The notes beneath the pieces are model-generated. The model ran no database searches. It saw only the letters and a list, made by a program, of their open reading frames with translations, and was not told the origin of the DNA. Positions 34,556-46,922 of a DNA stretch of 64,000 nt are shown here, in pieces. The translations under genes and the position numbers were made by a program. Each line of letters opens with the position of its first letter. The stretch's first letter is position 1. The DNA comes from Dicyema japonicum (lineage: Eukaryota > Dicyemida > Rhombozoa > Dicyemidae). The DNA is taken from assembly GCA_011109175.1 (NCBI GenBank), contig RDEW01000018.1, positions 140,895 through 204,894 of the forward strand, written 5' to 3'.

Positions 34556-36235
34556 CTAGTTATAAGTAATCCGGGAGAACTTGATCAGTTCTACGATGAA
34601 TTGGAGAGGACAATAACGGAACTTCAAAATTCACACCAAATTCTCGTTGCTAGAGACTGGAATGCGAAGGTAGGAGTCAGAAAAGGAGACGAGGCCTTTA
34701 TCGGTCTGCATGGAAAAGGAATCAACCACTTCCCTGCATCGATATTGGCTAATTTCTGCTGCATTTAGTCTTCTTTTATGCAACACTTGCTTTCAACACC
34801 ACGTTCGTCATAAAATACGTGGATTGGAAGAAGAACTTGTTCCGCGGGCAAAATAATCAACATCTTTAATCAAATGGACTATATGCCGCTCAGAAACAAA
34901 CGACTCCTATTATCTTGGAGGAGCGGAGACTAACAGTGACTACAAGATAGTCTCCGCTCGCTTTCTTATGAAAACTCCAAAACTGAACAGCTATGCGCAT
35001 TTGCACAGAAAAGGGAAATTATCAAATTTCCATTTAGACCATCGAAAACATTGATAAAGAAGTCCACCTTGAGGAATTTGGAGTGCCATTAAAGATGGAA
35101 TCTTCTGACGTGATGTCAATGAGTCAAGCACTACACAAAGACAAAACTTGCCACGATGTATCAAAACTAATAAAAGAACAGAGTTAAGACTACTCCTAGA
35201 AGACACACTGGATAACGAGAATGCCTGACTAATAAAGTCCAAACGGGCGTTTCTTCAGAACAGAATAAAGAGACTCGACAGGAAATACGACATAAACCAT
35301 GGGAAACAAAATTTGCTAAACTAGAAAAATCGATAAGCCCTACTAGAATGTACAATGGAATACATAGCAGCTTACTATGAAAACCTTCCAATTCTCACGG
35401 AGAAACATACGATTGTGTACACGGACATTCCACACAATCAGAAAAATCAATTACCTTTGAGGAAATCGTGAGGTAATCGCTTACAGTGCGTCTACTACTG
35501 AATACAACAGAAGGATTCCTCTGAATCTGTGAAATGATGAGTTCTCCTATCAAACACGAAGTTAAGAGTTCAAATTGGCAAAACTACGTCAAGAGAATTC
35601 CGGCATAATGTGGGTACTCCTCAAGGGGACTAACTCTTACCCTTGATCTTTGGCATATATTTGGATACCGTTCTTCGAAAATTTAATGAACTTAAACATA
35701 GAAGGATCCATTTATGCTGATGACGACTTCAATCGAAAGATGGATCAGCCCTTATAGCCTATTGGAAGTAGCTCACAATGAACTCAAAAATGATACCTAA
35801 CCATGAATGTCCGCAAAACGGAAATAGTAAACATCAGAATAGAAAGAAGATCGGCTGAAACAATGAGAAAGACCAATAAGTTTAGATCCTCAACTGAGGA
35901 CAATGTTCGATTAGCCAAGGAAGCCAAGGAAAATAAGCAGGAAAGCTTTATATAATGTCTACGGCACTGGTCCTTTGAGTCTCGAAATCACTAATTTGAG
36001 ATGGAGGCTATTCGGACATATGCTGAGATTGAAATGGATATCCTAGCTAATATAGCAATGAGGGAGTATTTGTTGAAACGATCATAGTTCTGTGGAAGCC
36101 CGCGAATCACTCTTACTGGGGTACTAGATTTGATCTCAAGTATGCCAAAAGGGCAATAGAATTTGGAGAACATATGGACGACTTGAGAGAGGTTGCGCAT
36201 GACAGCTGAACGTGGACTTAATTAGTTAGTTTGAT
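34556..36235 (+). mobile_element. LINE B copy, 5'-truncated
   Basis: Starts inside the endonuclease (NPGELDQFYDELERTI; VARDWNAKVGVRKGDE; HGKGINHFPASILANF). Then broken RT (VGTPQGD-like block near 35610, DADDDFNRK near 35720) and the C-terminus LEITNLRWRLFGHMLRL. Every domain is frameshifted. Confidence 0.75.
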
Positions 36236-36339
36236 AGTTTCTATTTCGCATGTGTGAAGCTACAACAGTTATAGTTTTCGCAATTTGCTCCAATAATATT
36301 CAAAAAGTTAAAATTCTGGGCAATGTCAAAATTTGTCAA

Positions 36340-36975
36340 AATTAAATTATCTGACAGATAATTGACGACGTGCTAAGGGATTCTGCTATAGATCGCTGTT
36401 ATTTTCTACAAGATACGAAGAGAAAATTTTGTTGAATTCGGGTATCCACCAGAAGTTATTCTGACAAGAGGGGAAGTTGGATAGAAACTGCGCTACTAGC
36501 TACTATTTGTATCAGTCTCATCCATGATCCCTTCTTTTTCTCATGTTCTCTTAGTTTATCGAGATCGTCGGCCGTTTTTAGTTTTTTTAAGTATTTCACA
36601 ATAGAGGATGCTGTTGAACACATTAGAAACTGTATTTCGGGGAGGTTTGTGTGAAATAGAAGAAGTATCTGGAATCGAGATTTATCAATAAGGTTCTTTC
36701 TATCACAAAAATAGAAAAACAACATTTTTTCACAGATAGCTCTGAAAAAGTGCCTACTACACCATTGCCTGTTTTAGAGAAGTTTTTCTTATTGGGAATC
36801 TCTCTAAAGACAAATTTTAACCCGAAAACATTTTGAATTACATTATTCTATATTTTAATAAAGATTTTGATTAGTTTTTATAGTAAAATTTTTTTTGTAG
36901 ATAAATTCGTCATAAAGTCAAAATAGCTCAGAATTTTGGATTTATGAAGTCAAAAAATCGCTCTAATTATGACAT
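36340..36975 (+). mobile_element. hAT remnant, second copy
   Basis: CTGACAGATAATTGACGACGTGCTAAGG at the start and ACCCGAAAACATTTTGAATTACATT near 36820 both match 34086-34120 and 34356-34385. It includes an unrelated ~250-bp stretch at 36410-36640 and ends with AAGTCAAAAAATCGCTCTAATTATGAC. Confidence 0.6.
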
Positions 36976-36989
36976 TGTTGCTGATAGTG

Positions 36990-37538
36990 CGATAAATTAT
37001 CGACAGAGGGAAATTTTTTCATGGGGGTAATACAAAAAAAGTCGAGGAACACTTATTAGAAAATCACTAAATTTACCAAAACCAAAGAGTTGTGATTAGT
37101 CGATGAAGAATAGGCTGAATAAGCTAGAAGAACGGTTGAAGCTAGTAAAGACTATCAGGAATAAGACAGGGAAGTAGAAATTTGCTGAAAAACATTGAAT
37201 ACTCGTTGTTCATGTGGATTTAAAATGGGGATCAAGGAAGAGCTTTAGAAATACAGTAAAGTTTTTTACAGAAATGTTATGGGGATCAAAAATGTGATTA
37301 AAATTTCACATGGGAAAAGTGGACGAGGGAAAAAGTAGCTTCTCATTGAATAGGAGTATGAAGGGATCAGAGAACCCATACACCGATTTTAGCAAATCCA
37401 TTCTTGACAATCTTAAAAGTCTCTAAGGCAAGTGGGTTTGAAAACATATATGGTGACTCTATTGGGTATTAAGAGATGTTAACAATTGCAATCAATGTAT
37501 CAACCGACAGAATCCCCACTGATTGAGGGACAGAATAG
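36990..37538 (+). mobile_element. RLE LINE fragment, second copy
   Basis: FSLNRSMKGSENPYTDFSKSIL (37340-37410) matches FLLNKRVTGSENSYADFTKEAI of the intact element, followed by a broken LKSL.GKWV block. Cut by the hAT at 37547. Confidence 0.65.
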
Positions 37539-37546
37539 CCTTAAAC

Positions 37547-38689
37547 CAGGGGTGTCAAACTCATTTCCCTTCGCATTTATAATAATTTTTCATCAAGGGA
37601 ATATTAGTTCAGATATATTATTTAAGAATATATTTATTTATTATAATGAATAACAAAAAATAAAAAAATTATTTAATCACCACCCTTTAATTTTGATATG
37701 AGTTAATTCTAGAAGATTGACACCTTTTTTGGATACAATTTTTGATTTGCTGGGCTCAGCTATTTGTGTAGTTCCGACTTTTATTAAAGCGGATAAATGC
37801 TTATCAGTGAGTCTTTTTCTTTGAGCAGTTTTTGTCAATTTCAAATTAACAATGCTGTTCACACACATATGCCGAACCAAACATATGTTATGTTATCCAA
37901 ATTAAGTCGTGTCCGACCCTTGGAGATCTCATGAGCCAATTTTCTCCACTCTCCCCTATTCGTCGCAAATTCGAGTAGCCTTGATATAGGCATTCCCGTG
38001 ACGTCTTCTACCGTGGATAGCCCCGAGTCCTCGGTATACCAGGTCTTCTCTTCCCAGTAATAATGCTTAGCATAATGGCTCTTTCTAGGGAATCAGAGCG
38101 GACAATATCCCCTAGAACGCCAATCTGTGTTTTACGATTCTTCATTCTAGCGAAATGTCCGTCTCCACCCGTTTAAGTACATCGAACCAAACAGCAATGA
38201 TTTTTGTAATCTGTTCGGTGACAGTGTTTCTGGTTAATGAAATATCTTTAAACAGGTGGGCGTTGTATGGACAAATATTTTTTGCTGTTTTTACGAGGCA
38301 TTGTTTGATGAAATCACCATCGAAATATGATTTTCCATTCATTGCAAGCATTCTGCTTGTTTTATACCTTGTAGTACTTCGATCATGATTTTTGTGATAT
38401 GCGTCTGTAATTGGACATAGCGATAAACTGGTTGCATATCAAACAATATATTTTTCCATCAACCATTGTCCAAAAATAGACAAGTTCTCAATTATTTTGA
38501 ATCATTCACCGTTCATTGTTCTAACACCGTCCCTTAGTTCTAGAAAAAGCACGTGACATTAACAAATAAGATTTTTAAATACTGAAAAAAAATTAATTAA
38601 ATTTAAAAAAATAACAAAATAATTTTTTTTGTTTTATAACAATTAAATCTTATCCTTGTAAAGGTCCGCATGCGTGTTTGACACTCCTG
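37547..38689 (-). mobile_element. hAT element with 8-bp target duplication CCTTAAAC
   Basis: Terminal repeats CAGGGGTGTCAAAC (37547) and GTTTGACACTCCTG (ending 38689). The target duplication CCTTAAAC is perfect at 37539-37546 and 38690-38697. The inside encodes, on the minus strand, a hAT transposase C-terminus (KRLTDKHLSALIKVGTTQIAEP) and an upstream part near 38142-38351 (FDGDFIKQCLVKTAKNICP). It is interrupted by a 299-bp LINE insert. The transposase is far too short to work, so the copy is non-autonomous. Confidence 0.9.
37884..38182 (-). mobile_element. LINE G fragment nested in the hAT, 11-bp target duplication
   Basis: CGAACCAAACA at 37873-37883 is repeated at 38183-38193. The insert, minus strand, reads VLKRVETDIS, MKNRKTQIGVLGDIVRSDSL, GKRRPGIPRTRG: the C-terminal domain after LINE RTs. 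Tail ACATAACATA. The other hAT copy (28130-28160) lacks the insert at the same site. Confidence 0.85.
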
Positions 38690-38824
38690 CCTTAAACAAT
38701 CCAAATGGAGTACTTTTTCAAACATTTGCTATATTCTAGCACATCACGATAGATTTTACTAAAAACCACGTGACCTACTCAAAAACTAATTGAAGGAAAA
38801 CAAATAAAAAGAAGTATTTAAAAG

Positions 38825-39303
38825 TCAGAATGCCAATTTCTTGATAAGCATATAAACTTTCAGGTCATTGTGGAAGTAATGAAGGCTGTTATCGTCAGCA
38901 GATATTCTCATTAAAAGTCCTCCGAAGGAGATGTAGACAGAACTGCATAAAACAGATTTATACAGTTTGGGGGAAGCGGATTTCTCTTGCATTTCAATGC
39001 GGTACACTCTCCCATACATCACGTATTCGTAGGCATCAGCACGTGAGTTAGCAGGCAACGAACTGTAATCAGCTTTATGTAGAAGTCCATCCTCTCTGAG
39101 GGTGGATGCAAGCAGGAGTCGAAATTTGTTGCCGAGTTCTAGGGGGTACAGCTGAGTGTTGATGTCCACAAGTAAGTCTGACTTGAAGGACTCACTCTCA
39201 CACCTATACCGAGTTACTGAGATTATAAAATAGTAATACCGTTGTCAAACTTCTTTGGGTGTACTTCTGTAATGTCGAAAATATCTTCGTACAACGACCC
39301 CAT
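38825..39303 (-). CDS. POLR2H: RNA polymerase subunit RPB8 (ABC14.5), 2 exons
   Basis: Small OB-fold subunit shared by nuclear RNA polymerases I, II and III. ATG at 39303 starts MGSLYEDIFDI. The single intron 39217-39239 (23 nt, GT-AG) splits the valine before TRYRCESESFK. The total is 456 coding nt, 151 residues; human has 150. The conserved blocks DINTQLYPLELGNKFRLLLA, FEYVMYG (here AYEYVMYGRVYRIE) and SFGGLLMR all align, and the C-terminus VYMLIKKLAF is almost identical to human. No damage. It lies between a hAT and a LINE B, 82 bp upstream of the LINE 5' end and on the opposite strand. Confidence 0.96.
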
Positions 39304-39385
39304 AAGAACGAGTTTTGTTATTTAAATATTCTATTACTTATTTAATAAAAAATAATATTTTCATATATAATTATTAAATCTCTCT

Positions 39386-41640
39386 GGTTGAGCTGGTGAC
39401 GTGGATCTTGAACTCAATGTCTGGAAAACACAGCATCAAGCCATTAGACTTCTCACGTTTAACGTCAGGGGACTCTCTAACGTTTGAAACGGAAGGAACT
39501 GGTCGAGGATCTTTCAAAGTCAAGATTTCAATCGCCTGTTTTTAGAAAACTAAACTAATCAACAGGATCGAAGAACAACATGGGAACTTTTTACTAATCT
39601 TCCTTCCAGATGGAAACAAGCACTATGGGCTAGGATTTGCCGTTAGGAATGATCTATACAAGAGAGTCTGCCGCTATTACAGCGTGAATGGTAGAATCGG
39701 GGTGTTGCAATTGAAACTGGGTGACCTCAACCTGTCGAAAAAATATCTAACCTTAATAAACGTTTACGCTTCTCACAGTGGATGGCTTAATAAAATCCCT
39801 GAGGAGATTGATGACTTCTACAACAGTCTTTCTGCCGTCTTTTCCAATTATGCTCTCTCAACATTAGTAATGATCGCAGGAGACCTAAATGCGAAAGCTG
39901 GCACCCAAGTTACAACTGATGAGACATTCATGGGAAGGCACGGTAGGGGGAAAAGAAATCTCCCTCTCAAGGACAACGCTAAATTCTACGAGGCTGTCAA
40001 ACAGATAAAAAGAAAGAGACTCCGTAAACCGATAATGACAAAGGAACGCAGATTGTGGACCAAAGGGAAGTGGCGGAAATTATCGCTGCCCACTTTGAAA
40101 ACTTTTCAATCCTAGAACGAGGAAAATTCACACCATATGAAGTTGAACTTGCGAGTTCCAAGTTGAAAAACAACAGGATTCCTGGTTCCGACGGATTTTG
40201 TGGTGAATTCTTCAAATATGGAACCCAAAAGCTGTATGAATACATCGCTAGGATCATGAATGAAATGTACTATTATGGTCACACGCTGACCCTGGGAGAG
40301 GGTATCTTGATACCTGTACAGAAGGCGAATAAACCAAGAGCTAAGGTGGAGAACCACTTAGGAAAATTCTGAATTCACTTAGGAAAATTCTAGCGAACAT
40401 AACATTTCAAAGGATGGAAGGACCCTAGATACTTTTCTGTCGCTATACCACAGCGGATTCTGAAAAGGAAGATCTACTTCCGATGTTTTGTGGTCCCACA
40501 AGTGGAGATCTGTGGCCGTTCAAAAGTTCAAAATGTTTACAAACATCCTCGGAATCGACATTTCGATGGCCTTCGACTCTGGAGGCTAATACTGGTTTTG
40601 GGGAGTTTCCTAGACGCTTCCACTGTCAGAATGACCACCACCCTCCTAGCTGATACTTGGCTCGCTGTTAGAGTCCGGGGAGCCTTGTCTCGTCGATTTG
40701 AGACGACTGTTAGCACTCTACAGGGAGACCCCTAATCACCTATTCTTTTTGTCATATACCTTGAAGCTGTTCTGCAGGAATCAAAACCGATAATGGGTGA
40801 AAAGACAAACATTATTGCGTATGCTGACGACGTAGACTTTATTTCAAATGACAAAATATCGCTCAACCCCTTGTTGGAAGAAGTGCCTGGAAGACAAGCC
40901 GAATGGTTCCTAACAGTAAATCCGAACAAGAATGAGGTAACTAAACTCAAGAGGGAAGAAACAAGGACGGAGGAGCACTGCCGCAGTGCAAAAAACTTGG
41001 CTCCTTCCTAGGATACCATGAAGACATTACAAAAAGGAAAACCTTAGCACAAACTGCCCTCTCCAGACTGAAGAACACCTGGCTCCACAAAAAAGGCCTT
41101 GACATTATAACGAAAACTCGATTATAAAACTCGCTAGTGAAACCCATACTACTGTATAACGCTGGTACCTTGGCCTGCTCAAGAAATGAACTGAAGAGGC
41201 TTAATGAGTTTCATAGAGACCAACTACGGAATATGATGTTCGAAAGAAGTGCTACGAGGATGTCATCCAATCTTCTTTATAAAAGGACGAAGACCTCAGA
41301 AATTTATAATGAAATTCTGGATACACGATGGAGGCTTTTCGGCCATATTCTGCGACTGGACCTAGATTCCCCCGCGAAAGTAGCCATGGAGTATTACTTC
41401 ATGTTGGAAGCCCCCCGTTTCCGTGGTCACCCAAGGACGACACTGCCAGTCGTTCTCGACGAGAACCTCAAAGAAATCGGACGGCATCTTAGAAGTGGAG
41501 AGGATCTTGACTAGTTACGCACTGCGGCTTTGAATAGGAAGAAGTGGATGAAATTAACTAGTGATTTGCTAACTCGTGTTTCACATGCTTTGTCAAGTCC
41601 TATGATATAGCGATAACTGCTAATAATAAATCTACGGACG
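39386..41640 (+). mobile_element. LINE B copy with endonuclease-RT deletion
   Basis: 5' end GGTTGAGCTGGTGACGTGG at 39386. Endonuclease 39420-39970 (HYGLGFAVRND; LTLINVYASHSG; IAGDLNAKAG; MGRHGRGKRNL). It then jumps into the RT linker (KNNRIPGSDGFCGEFFKYG, 40150-40210), RT (LQGDP.SPILFVIYLEAV; IIAYADDVDFIS near 40810) and the C-terminus (LDTRWRLFGHILRLD; RGHPRTTLPVVLDE; 41137-41514). Ends near 41640 with CTAATAATAAAT. The second half of the endonuclease is missing. Confidence 0.85.
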
Positions 41641-41737
41641 ACAACATTTACCAAGCTACTCAGGTGGAAGTAATAACAGTTAGCTTTTTTAGCAAAGCAC
41701 GAAATCTTATGGATACGAATCCAGAATGGGTTATTAC

Positions 41738-43635
41738 TAGGGCAAGTTGTTTCTAGCAGTTAAAAAAATTTTTTTAGCGCTAAAAAATCACAAAATCTAG
41801 CAATTATAATTATAAAAATTAGCACTTAAAATGATAAAATCTAGCATTTAAAATTGTAAAATCTATAACTTAAAATAATAAAATATAACATTTAAATTTT
41901 ATTTATTGTAATATAATAAAAGTAATGCTTGATATTGTCTGGATAGAAGTTCCTATCCTTTTTTAAAATATTTTTAGCATTTTAATAGCTTTTTCAACAG
42001 ATGCAGAGGATGCCTGACAGCGTGTAAGAGAAAAATAATCTTGTTGGCTAATTTTTGGTTCAGTCATTTCAATAATAGGTTTAAATCCATTTGCCTCCAT
42101 TCTTTTATTTATATAATTTTTGATATTTGCCTTGTCATTATCAAAATGTAGTCCTTGTATATCATAATATGCCCGATTGATTGAGTAGTCACAACACTCC
42201 GAAAGTTTAAGAAGATCTACTATTTGCGAATAATTTAATATGATTTCCGTTAATTGAAACTTAATATCCGGATTGTTGACATATGTTTAGCATTTGATAC
42301 TAAAACTCCATCTGACTGAAATGCGTTAACAATTTCAAAAATTATTTCAAAATTCATGAAATAATATTTCACTGCTTGAAACCAACTTCCCCATCTGCAT
42401 AAATTAACCAAAAGAATACCTAGTAACTACCACATCAGGTGGGTATCCAACATCCTTGAACAAATTACGACGTTTTCGGTTTTTTAGTGTAGCAGCTTTA
42501 ATGCTTGCAATTAAGCCATCTATTTCCGGATATGCACACTTTATACGTAAAATCGTATTGTGTAACAAATGAGAAACACACGTCACATGATGCATGTTGT
42601 TATACATGACCATTAATGTTTTACCACCTATTTATTTAAATAAATTTATATCACCAGAAATCATATAAGGAGCGGCATCTGAAATTAGTAGATAAAAATT
42701 GTCACGAATAATCTTCATTTCTCTAATGACGTCATCTATTAATTGGCAGATGATAGCAGCAGTGGCATGATTTTCCAGTGTTTTGCATTCAACCAAATAG
42801 GATTTTGTTGGAAAGCGAATGCTCCCAATTAGAATCACTACAAAACTTTTCCTTCGGATATCTGTTTCATCAATTATTATAAAAATCTTTTCGTTTCTAA
42901 AAGTTAAAAATAAATTTTAATACGTTAATAATTTTGTCAACTCATTTATCTTTTTTTCTGCAAGAAATTTGACCGTAGTTCTGCATGAAAATTCTGATGG
43001 AGTATTAATTTTAAATGTTTTAAACATTTTTTTGATGGAATCGTTATTTAATTTGTATAGCGGGATGTTTGCTTGTACAAAAGCTTCCGTGATCGTTTCA
43101 TTAACAGAATCTACTTGGATTGATTCAGTTAATGTTGTTTGAACCGAATCACATGAATGACCTACAATTGTATTAACAAATTTATACGCATATTGTTCTG
43201 ATGTTTTAAAGAAGAACGATGAGAATCGACTAAAAATTTTTTTGAACAGTTGACTTTGGATAAACAAAGAGAACAAAATAGAAGGCCATCGTCAGCAATA
43301 CAGAACTCATCTTTGAATTCTGAGACTATACGCTTAGCTTTCTTAAGCAACGAACACTTGGGTTTTGGCATCACTAAAAATACTATATAACGTGCTAAAT
43401 TATTTTATTTAAATTATTTTATTTCATTTTATGGGTAATATTAAAATGATTTTTTAAATGCAATTTAAATTAGCATTTAAAAAAAAGTTAGCATTTAAAA
43501 TTAAAAAAAGCACTTATAGCATTTATAATGTATGTTCTTTTTTAACAAAATTAAAAAATAATTATTCCAAATTCAATTTTATATTAAAATAAGTATAAAA
43601 AATAAAAATAGCATTTTAGCACTTAAATTGCCCTA
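41738..43635 (-). mobile_element. hAT element with perfect 8-bp target duplication GTTATTAC
   Basis: 1898 bp. Ends TAGGGCAAGTT at 41738 and AATTGCCCTA ending 43635. GTTATTAC is at 41730-41737 and again at 43636-43643. On the minus strand a BED-like zinc finger comes first (CSLCLSKVNCSKK...SHRSSLKH, 43162-43374), then EAFVQANIPLYKLN, ITDAAPYM (LLISDAAPYM, 42632-42838), and the C-terminal dimerisation block RCQASSASVEKAIKMLK (near 42000). The order and spacing are those of a CGGBP1-like hAT transposase. Frames break about four times. Both ends carry many AGCATTTAAAA-type subterminal repeats. Confidence 0.92.
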
Positions 43636-43643
43636 GTTATTAC

Positions 43644-44100
43644 CAAGTCACTTGGATTTTTAATGGCAAATTTTATTTGACATCCGTCTCTGTAAGTGGT
43701 GTGACTAAGTCTATGTACCTTCAATCTGCATTTACCCTTCTAGGGCAAGGTCTATGAGCGATTGAGTTGGGAGTCGAATCCCGAATCTTCAACGTTGTCC
43801 TCTTCATCATTTAGTTGTGGCAAATTAAGAGTACATAACTTCTCAAAGTGCTAGATAAATATATAACTTCCAATAAAGGCATGTATTCAACCGGAAGTGA
43901 TGAAGAAAATACTAAAAGTATTCTGAAGTAAAAATCGGAGGGGGGTTTTATCTCAGGGACATCATCATTTGGAGATGACGACCCAGTTTGGTAAAAATAT
44001 TTACGATATTCCTCAGCTAATTCTGTGATATCCATGAAGTCTTTCAATATTCTCCGGATCCCCAATCACTATGTGTGCAATGAGGAGATCTATCGCGAAA
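43644..44100. other. No gene recognised
   Basis: Continues the pre-insertion sequence of the hAT. The minus frame 43811-44065 (ELAEEYRKYFYQTGSSSPND) might be a LINE linker but is not diagnostic. Confidence 0.35.
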
Positions 44101-45900
44101 AACAGCAAGTATTCGAAGGGACTCTGGTGTCTGATTGACGTGGATACATCATTATTTTTCTTAAAGAGCAGCCTCAACGTACAGGCTTGCATATGTCCTG
44201 AGGACTGCCTCCTTCACCCTATGCGACAAACTTGTACAAATTAAAGGGATCTTCCGTTCAACATCAAAGCGTATCTTCAATGTCCTGTTTGAAGAAACTT
44301 AGTGGGAACAGGCCACGTTGCTGGTCAGATTTGGATGGCTTGGAATTCACAGTTCTATAGACATTTCTCTCCCTTAATATCTCTTGTCACTAATGGCCTG
44401 TGATATTATTGTCAAGAGGATTCTACACTCCCTCCCCGCAATTCTCTACCGATCAGGAGTCAGTCATGCTCGTGAAGGCCTGGAACCGTACCTACTTGTT
44501 TTTTCCACCTTCCTTTAACTCTCAGTGGGATCTGGACGATGCCGTATACAGTAAGTCATTTGAAGATATACTGGTTTCATTTAACCGACACCTCCGTGCT
44601 TGTTCGCTGTCGGGGGCATCTTCCGACAGTGGAACCTGGCTCGACGCCATTCCTAGTGAAGGTTTGGGAACCTTTCTGAATGATGAATGCATTCGTATTG
44701 GGATCTCATTATTAAGTCTGTGTGCCGAATCCACGCAGAGTAGCATTTCTGTTGATCTCCTAGACACATGGCCTTGGACGAAGTCTTTAGAAGTGCTTTG
44801 GACGCTGTCGGACACCCTTCTATTCTCGAACCAGTCAACCTTTGCAGACGTGACGGGAAACGACCCTGATCATCTTCTCCTTTGAAGCTGGGACGTCATC
44901 TGCACCACACATTTGCCACTAGCATCCTAAATCAGAGTACTTCTAGAGCCTGCTCTGCTGGCAAGAAGGTTGAGAGATCAAAACGTGCAGCATACGCAGT
45001 CTTAACAGAAGATGTTTTGTTTGTTCCTCTCGTAGGTAAAAAATTCAGTTCCCTGCACCCCCGAATTACTGGATCGTCTAGGGAATCTGATTTCTACACG
45101 CACTAGAGATTTCCAAGAAAACATGGTTCGAAGAAAATCTCATTGAATATCTTACATCCCTACCACACGTCCTTAAGTCCTTACAATACGATTGAGGATG
45201 TCCTCCGGACTAACTCTGGTGCTTCTGTTTAGTTTTGAGCATTCTGCTCTTAGATTTCTCGAGATTGTCGTAGAAAGGGTTATCTCGTTGTTACCATATT
45301 AACAACATCTGTTATTTTGTGGAAGGAATTCACTTTCATGAGTACTCCCCACTTGTTTTAAAACGAAGAGAACTGTCGTTCGAAGTTATTCGAAGTTGGA
45401 ACCCGTGCTGCCTCAAGGCGTTATATTCAAGAGGATCGCGACCATTTAGATTTGGTGGAATTCACTGCTCTACCGATGTTTCTCGCTAGTGGCTTCCGAT
45501 ATGTTGGTCAGGAGGATGGTAAACTCCCTTCCCGACTTCTTAGTCGACCTGGACGTCGACCATGTACGGGAGACTTGGAACTGTCTTCGTTTTATCCTCT
45601 TTCTATCCTGAGATTCCAACGTGGAGAATGTTTTTTGTCTGAGTTTTTCAAAAATCTCTTAAAGCCATCAAACCAGCGCCCCCATGCCTTCCTGTTGTCC
45701 CAGCTGGCTTAACTACATCTCAAGCGGAGTACCGGGAGCCGTTCTGAACGACTTGTTCTTTAAAATTGGAGTTTCGTTAGACATATTGAACCACGTGACG
45801 GATTTGGCATGCAGTACTTTCCGAAGTGATCGGATGGATCACCGACAATTAAAAGGGAATACGTGGCCGTCAGGTGATCTCGCCTTCCTTAAGTAGTCGT
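44100..45900 (+). mobile_element. LINE F C-terminal module
   Basis: Frame 44400-44885 contains FNRHLRACSLSGASSDSGTW then LDAIPSEGLGTFLNDECIRI then GISLLSL. This is the domain found at the end of many invertebrate LINE polyproteins (SGAWLxALPxxxLGxxLxDxxxRIxVxLRLG). It continues in broken frames to 45106 (PLVGKKFSSLHPRITGS) and 45452-45712 (SEFFKNLLKPSNQRPHAFLL). The second copy at 59600-59930 carries the later part of the same domain. Confidence 0.6.
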
Positions 45901-46320
45901 CCCATCTTTGCTTGGTGTTCATCCAGAAAACTTACGCACTTCCTATATGCACAAAGCACTTTTGGGAATTTAGAAGTGTCAATAGGGCTCGCATTCTCCT
46001 CACAAGTTCTTTGAAAGGAATTTTTCTTAGCTGCGACAAAAAGAATCTTTGTAGGGCCACAGTGACTGTTGTTTGAATAACATTAATTTCTTTAGATTTG
46101 TATTCGACAGGTTTGTCCCCATGCAGCACGTCCATAGCATTGAGTAAACCAGCTTTTGTAGTGTAAAAGAAGTGTTTTTACAAAATTTAATTTCGCTGAG
46201 AAGATGATATGAGGTTGTTAGCACGATTTTGAATGTCATGAGTGGGTCTTTAGTGATACCAAGTAACTTGACAGAGTTTGTGGATGGGTTAGATCTCAAT
46301 TAAAAGTTTAGAGAGAGATT
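45900..46320 (-). mobile_element. LINE A RT C-terminal fragment
   Basis: The minus frame 46027-46299 has SVKLLGITKDPLMTFK, matching LKILGITFDTYMSFSS of the copy at 283-585, then QRFFLSQLRKIPFKELVRRM. Confidence 0.6.
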
Positions 46321-46922
46321 TTGTTACTCTGAAGCAAATATCATATTAACACGAAAAGAAATAGCCAATTGGATAAACAGTCGATTGGTAGAACGGCTCA
46401 TATGCCTGATCCTATATATAAAGAAAAGGGTGTCAGGATCCCATAAAAGGAAAAAGGGATTTATTTTATCAATGATAAATTATTTTTTAAACAAAATAAC
46501 TATATTCACTAATGGTACTTCCGATCGCTTGTTGTCGATTGACATGATCTACCAATATTATGTGAGCGCTTTGATATTTCTGCAATTATTTTGTACCTAA
46601 CATTTTTTATCTCGTGTTCTGAATCTAGATAGACTTTTGGTTTCAGTGTTAGTAAATATTTTTTATTTTTTTTTGATTGTGAAAAATTTATTAAAGTAAA
46701 TATTTAATTAATTTTTTAAATAAAATAAACTTTTTTAATTAAATCAGCTGATTAAACTGATATTAAAATCTCAATTCAGATGTATGAGCAAAGACACGTG
46801 GGAATCAGAGGAAAAATGAATTCCTCTCAATATGCTCATTCATGTTTTTTGGAACTCCAATTTTTTAATTCAACAAAAATTGATAATCATTCAGTAACTA
46901 CTCTCATGTTTAAACCAATTTC
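46321..46922. other. No gene recognised
   Basis: AT-rich. The plus frame 46385-46600 has no motif I recognise. Confidence 0.35.

Noticed and set aside
33990-36975. LINE B inserted into a single hAT
   Set aside because: The two hAT pieces overlap in sequence (both contain the CAGATAATTGACGA start and the same end), so they are two copies, not one split element.
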